Assembly (NCBI GenBank): GCA_963799815.1
Contig: CAWCYG010000005.1
Span: forward strand, 186,001-250,000
Length of the DNA: 64,000 nucleotides
Origin: JBDTSW01 sp963799815
GTDB lineage: Bacteria > Actinomycetota > Thermoleophilia > Solirubrobacterales > 70-9
Direction: 5' to 3'
Numbering within the stretch: the stretch's first letter is position 1; every line of letters begins with the position of its first letter. Positions 61,157-64,000 of this stretch are shown here, piece by piece. Made by a program: the position numbers and the translations under genes. The notes under the pieces were generated by a model that did no database searches, was not told the DNA's origin, and was given only the letters and a program-made list of their open reading frames with translations.

Positions 61157-62015
61157 GTGACAACGAAACGAGCGTTGGTGCTGGCCGGTGGAGGGCTCGC
61201 GGGAATCGGGTGGGAAACCGGCATTCTGCGGGGCATCGCCGACGAGGCGCCCGAGACAGCCAAAACCCTGCTGGATCTCGACGTAGTGGTCGGCACATCG
61301 GCAGGCTCGACGGTCGCCGCTCAACTGGGCAGCGGCCTGGGGCTCGACGTCCTGTTCGATCGGCAGACCGCCCTGTCGTCGACCGAGCTCAACCCGGACG
61401 TCGGCATCGACGAGATCACCGAGCTGTTCGTCACCGCGATGCTGACACCCGACACGTCGACAGCCGAGAAGCTACAGAAGATCGGCGCGGTCGCGCTGTC
61501 GACGCAGACGGTCACCGAAGCGGTGCGGCGCAACGTGATCGCGCAGCGGCTGCCGTCGCACGAGTGGCCGGACCGGGTGCTGCGGATCTCCGCGATCGAC
61601 ACCGCCACCGGCGAGCTGGTCATGTTCGACCGGAACTCCGGCGTCGGTCTGGTCGACGCGGTGGCCGCCAGTTGCGCGGTGCCTGGGGTGTGGCCGCCGG
61701 TGACGATCGGCGAGCGCCGCTACATGGACGGCGGCGTCGGCAGCAGTGTCAACATGGCTCTGGCCGACGACTGCGCCGTCGTCGTCGCGCTGGTCCCGTC
61801 AGGGCCGATCGACACCGTCGCCGTTCGGCGGCGGCGCCGCCGAGGAGGTCGACGCGTTCGGCGGGGCGGCGTTCGGGGTGTTCGCCGACGACGAGTCGAT
61901 CGCGGCGTTCGGCGCCAACCCGCTCGATCCCGCGTGCCGCAGACCGTCCGCGCTGGCCGGTCGGGAGCAAGGCCGGCGGATGGCCGCCGAGGTCGCCGAG
62001 TTCCTCGGAGCCTGA
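61157..62015 (+). CDS. Patatin-like phospholipase (Rv1062-like), frameshifted
   Basis: About 285 residues. RALVLAGGGLAGIGWETGIL (oxyanion loop), VVVGTSAGSTVAAQLGSGLG (nucleophilic Ser in GTSAGS), IGERRYMDGGVGSSVNMALA (catalytic Asp in DGG). Near 61805-61822 the frame shifts by one base, after which PFGGGAAEEVDAFGGAAFGV leads to the stop at 62015. GTG start. Ends 2 bases from the convergent second patatin gene, as expected for the mycobacterial Rv1062/Rv1063c pair. Confidence 0.83.
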
Positions 62016-62017
62016 AT

Positions 62018-62973
62018 CAGCTTTCCGGGCGTTTGGCTTTTCGAGTTCGTCCAGCACGGCAGCGGCCAACTCGCGGCCGATGTCGATGACCTCGGCGGCG
62101 CGGTGGAACTCCAGGCTGCGGCAGGCGGTGCGCGGTACCTCGATCAGCAGATCGGGCGGATAGGCGGCCAGGGTGTGGCGGGCCAGCGCGGCCTGTGCGA
62201 TGTCGATGGTGCGGTTCATCACCTCGAAGCTGCCCAACCTGGGCACCGCCTCCTCCTTGGACGGCGTCGACGAGCTCCTCGTCGCTGGCAGTCTCATCAG
62301 GCTCGGACGGCGCGGCTGGACTCGAACAGCGCCGTGGTGCTGCGCCACATCCGGCTCAACCATTCGGTCGTCGCCCTGCGGCTCGGTGTCGGTCGGCTCA
62401 TACGGCCGCCGGCCTCGCTGCCGCGACAGGCTGACCGCGATGGTCAGGTCGGCGTTGACCGCGGCGATCGGCGCCATCGGCAACGGGTCGAGGATGCCGC
62501 CGTCGGCGAGCAGGCGGCCGTCGAGCACATGCGGGGTGATCACGCCGGGGATCGCGATGGACGCCCGGATCGCGGCGTCGACCGGCCCGCGTTGCAGCCA
62601 CACGGATTTCCCGGAGATCAGGTCGGTGGCCACCGCGGTGTACGGGATCGGCAGATCCTCGATCGTGACCTCGCCGAGGATGTCGCGGACCGCGTCCAGG
62701 ATCTTCTCCGCGCGCAGCACCCCGGCCGCGGTGATGGACGGGTCGAGCAGGCGCAGCACCGCGCGCTGCGTCAACGACTTGGCCCACTCGGCGAATTCGT
62801 CGAGCTTGCCCGCGGCCTGCAAGCCGCCGACGAGCGCGCCCATCGACGATCCCGCGATCCCGACGATGTCGTAGCCGCGGTCACGCAGTTCGTCGATCAC
62901 GCCGATGTGGGCGTATCCGCGCGCGCCTCCGCTGCCGAGAGCCAGCGCGACACGTTGCCTGCCATGCCGCCAT
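62018..62973 (-). CDS. Patatin-like phospholipase (Rv1063c-like), multiply frameshifted
   Basis: Readable pieces in order: VALALGSGGARGYAHIGVID, IVGIAGSSMGALVGGLQAAG (nucleophile), VLDGRLLADGGILDPLPMAP (Asp), EWLSRMWRSTTALFESSRA, GSFEVMNRTIDIAQAALARH and LAAYPPDLLIEVPRTACRSL. They fall in three frames, with breaks near 62418, 62305, 62260, the start and the end. So at least four indels are needed to restore the protein. Exact start and stop are inferred. Confidence 0.75.
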
Positions 62974-62997
62974 TTTGCGCGCGGCTCGCGGTCCGCG

Positions 62998-63438
62998 TTA
63001 CTCGCACTCGCCGTCGGCCGCGGCCTTGACCGCCACGATGACGGCGGCCTGCTGGGCCGGCGTCAGGTGGGACCACGGCGTGTTGAAATTGCCCGGGCCG
63101 GTCGAAGTCGGGGGCCTGCATCATCTTGAGGTACGGCTCGACCAGGGTCTTCGGATCGCCGTCTGCTGGCTGTCCATCCACACCTTGGCGGCATGGCAGG
63201 CCTGGCAGTACTCCGTTCGGTGGCGTCGGCGGGCGCGTCGACATCGGTGGTGACACCACCGGGGGAGACGCCGACGGCGCCGGGCTGCGCGGGTTCAGCG
63301 GGCAGTGGCGGCAGCTCGCTGGTGGACGTCGCGGCGGCGGGGTCGGACGTCGAGGGCTTTTGCTCGTTCGACGAACAGCCCGCGACAGGAGCGTCAGTAG
63401 CGCACTGCACAGCGCGACGCGTGGGGGTACCTGCGCAT
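62998..63438 (-). CDS. lpqV: Lipoprotein LpqV, multiply frameshifted (mycobacterial)
   Basis: Readable pieces across frames: RVALCSALLTLLS, then the lipid-anchor GCSSNEQKPSTSD, GAVGVSPGGVTTDVDAPADA, EYCQACHAAKVWMDSQ, DPKTLVEPYLKMMQAPDFDR and FNTPWSHLTPAQQAAVIVAV, ending GECE with TAA at 62998-63000. This is the layout of mycobacterial LpqV (VGVSPAGVTT, QACHAAKVWMD, LTPA.QAAVIVA). Several single-base indels break it. Function unknown; exported lipoprotein. Confidence 0.75.
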
Positions 63439-63704
63439 GCCGCTCAATCTATGCAACACGTCGGCCCCGTCAGGGCCTGCCCCGACTGGCCGAAGTAGTT
63501 CTGCTCATCGTGAATCTAGGCCTTGCCCCCAATCGGACGCTGAGCAGGTCCGTTGAGGCAGGACCTGGATAGCGGGCGCGGCCGGCCCGATGGCGACCTG
63601 GTGCGACACTGGTGACCGTGAGGACCCCGGAGTGTTGTCAGGCCTAGTGCCGACCCCTGATCTGTCCGTCATTCTGGAGCTCACATGGTTTCCGCAAGCC
63701 TGCT
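63439..63704. other. Intergenic gap, no gene seen
   Basis: 266 bases between divergent lpqV and the cysteine dioxygenase-like gene. No convincing reading frame, RNA gene or promoter could be recognised, partly because indels are frequent in this end of the contig. Confidence 0.5.
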
Positions 63705-64000
63705 GTGTTGCCGTCTGCCGTCCCCGCCGTCTCCGCGCCGACCCGGCTGCGGCTGCCCGATCTGCTGCACGCCACCGACCGCTGCGCCGACGACGTGCTC
63801 TCGCGGCCGCTACGACCACCTGCTGCCGGCCGGCGGGCTGCCGACGCGACGAGCGCTGGTTCACCCGGCTGCACGGCGACGACGAACTCGACGTCTGGTT
63901 GATCAGCTGGGTGCCGGACCGCTCGACCGAACTGCACGACCACGGCGGCTCGCTGGGCGCGCTGACCGTGGTGTCCGGTGCGCTGCGCGAAACCCGTTGG
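63705..64000 (+). CDS. Cysteine dioxygenase-like cupin, N-terminal part, frameshifted and cut by window end
   Basis: Readable across frames: PAVSAPTRLRLPDLLHATDR, GRYDHLLPAGGLP, DERWFTRLHGDDELDVWLIS and WVPDRSTELHDHGGSLGALT with the metal-binding His pair in LHDHG. This is the N-terminal two-thirds of a type I cysteine dioxygenase-like protein as found in mycobacteria. Extra bases near 63805 and 63848 break the frame. The C-terminus lies beyond the window. Confidence 0.75.

Overview
The window looks like a contig from a GC-rich soil actinobacterium, probably class Thermoleophilia (Solirubrobacterales/Gaiellales-like), joined at about position 60,445 to roughly 3.5 kb of unrelated mycobacterial DNA. 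The first 60.4 kb uses GC-rich codons throughout. It carries actinobacterial signatures: a DtxR/IdeR-type iron box, a cyclic-di-AMP riboswitch in front of an Rpf-like transglycosylase, and Tat- and lipobox-type export signals. The taxonomic placement is inferred from protein character, not computed.

Layout. 1-13 kb: a scattered metabolic and regulatory region. It holds DUF5996, a YghZ-type aldo/keto reductase, a VOC protein, a phage-like zinc-finger gene with its own AT-rich promoter, a GT2 glycosyltransferase, an MFS carrier fused to a cyclic-nucleotide domain, a sigma/zinc-finger/DoxX operon, and an NAD(P)H:acceptor reductase with folE. Fragments resembling the 3' half of tRNA-Val are dotted between these genes up to 20 kb, all in one orientation. 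13-20 kb: a PEP-mutase-like lyase, then a complete stressosome module on the minus strand (RsbR-RsbS-RsbT-RsbX-like) ending in an RsbU_N-GAF protein that lacks a phosphatase domain. Next come a TetR regulator and a divergent coiled-coil/SAP-like gene pair. 20-34 kb: a TauE-type permease, a PLP decarboxylase, a LolD/MacB-type ABC exporter, a CNB-CBS-DUF294 signalling protein with an exonuclease, split proline catabolism (ProDH and P5CDH), a zinc alcohol dehydrogenase and an SDR. 35-50 kb: two dipeptide/oligopeptide ABC importers, with a REC-thioredoxin-reductase-like flavoprotein and a methyltransferase between them. 50-55 kb: an iron-uptake operon (EfeO-like lipoprotein, a large helical exported protein, FTR1 permease) behind two abutting iron boxes, followed by two exported ferritin-like proteins. 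55-60.4 kb: c-di-AMP riboswitch and Rpf-like protein, an NTF2-like protein, cold-shock protein, LLM flavoprotein, lactate permease and a truncated GlcD-type lactate/glycolate oxidase.

Past 60,445 the genes are HAD acid phosphatase, two convergent patatin-like proteins, LpqV and a cysteine dioxygenase-like protein. This order resembles the mycobacterial Rv1062-Rv1063c-lpqV neighbourhood. Nearly every gene there is broken by single-base indels, so this end is best read as a low-quality chimeric join and not as gene transfer.

The first 60 kb also contains six clear one-base-insertion frameshifts in otherwise well-conserved genes. Four of the six lie at or beside a GTCG tetranucleotide. The most interesting biology is the phosphatase-less stressosome output protein, the iron operon with its tandem operators and unknown 510-residue partner, the MFS-cyclic-nucleotide fusion, the tRNA-derived dispersed repeats, and a permease that runs in frame into its substrate-binding protein through a (AAG)8 tract.
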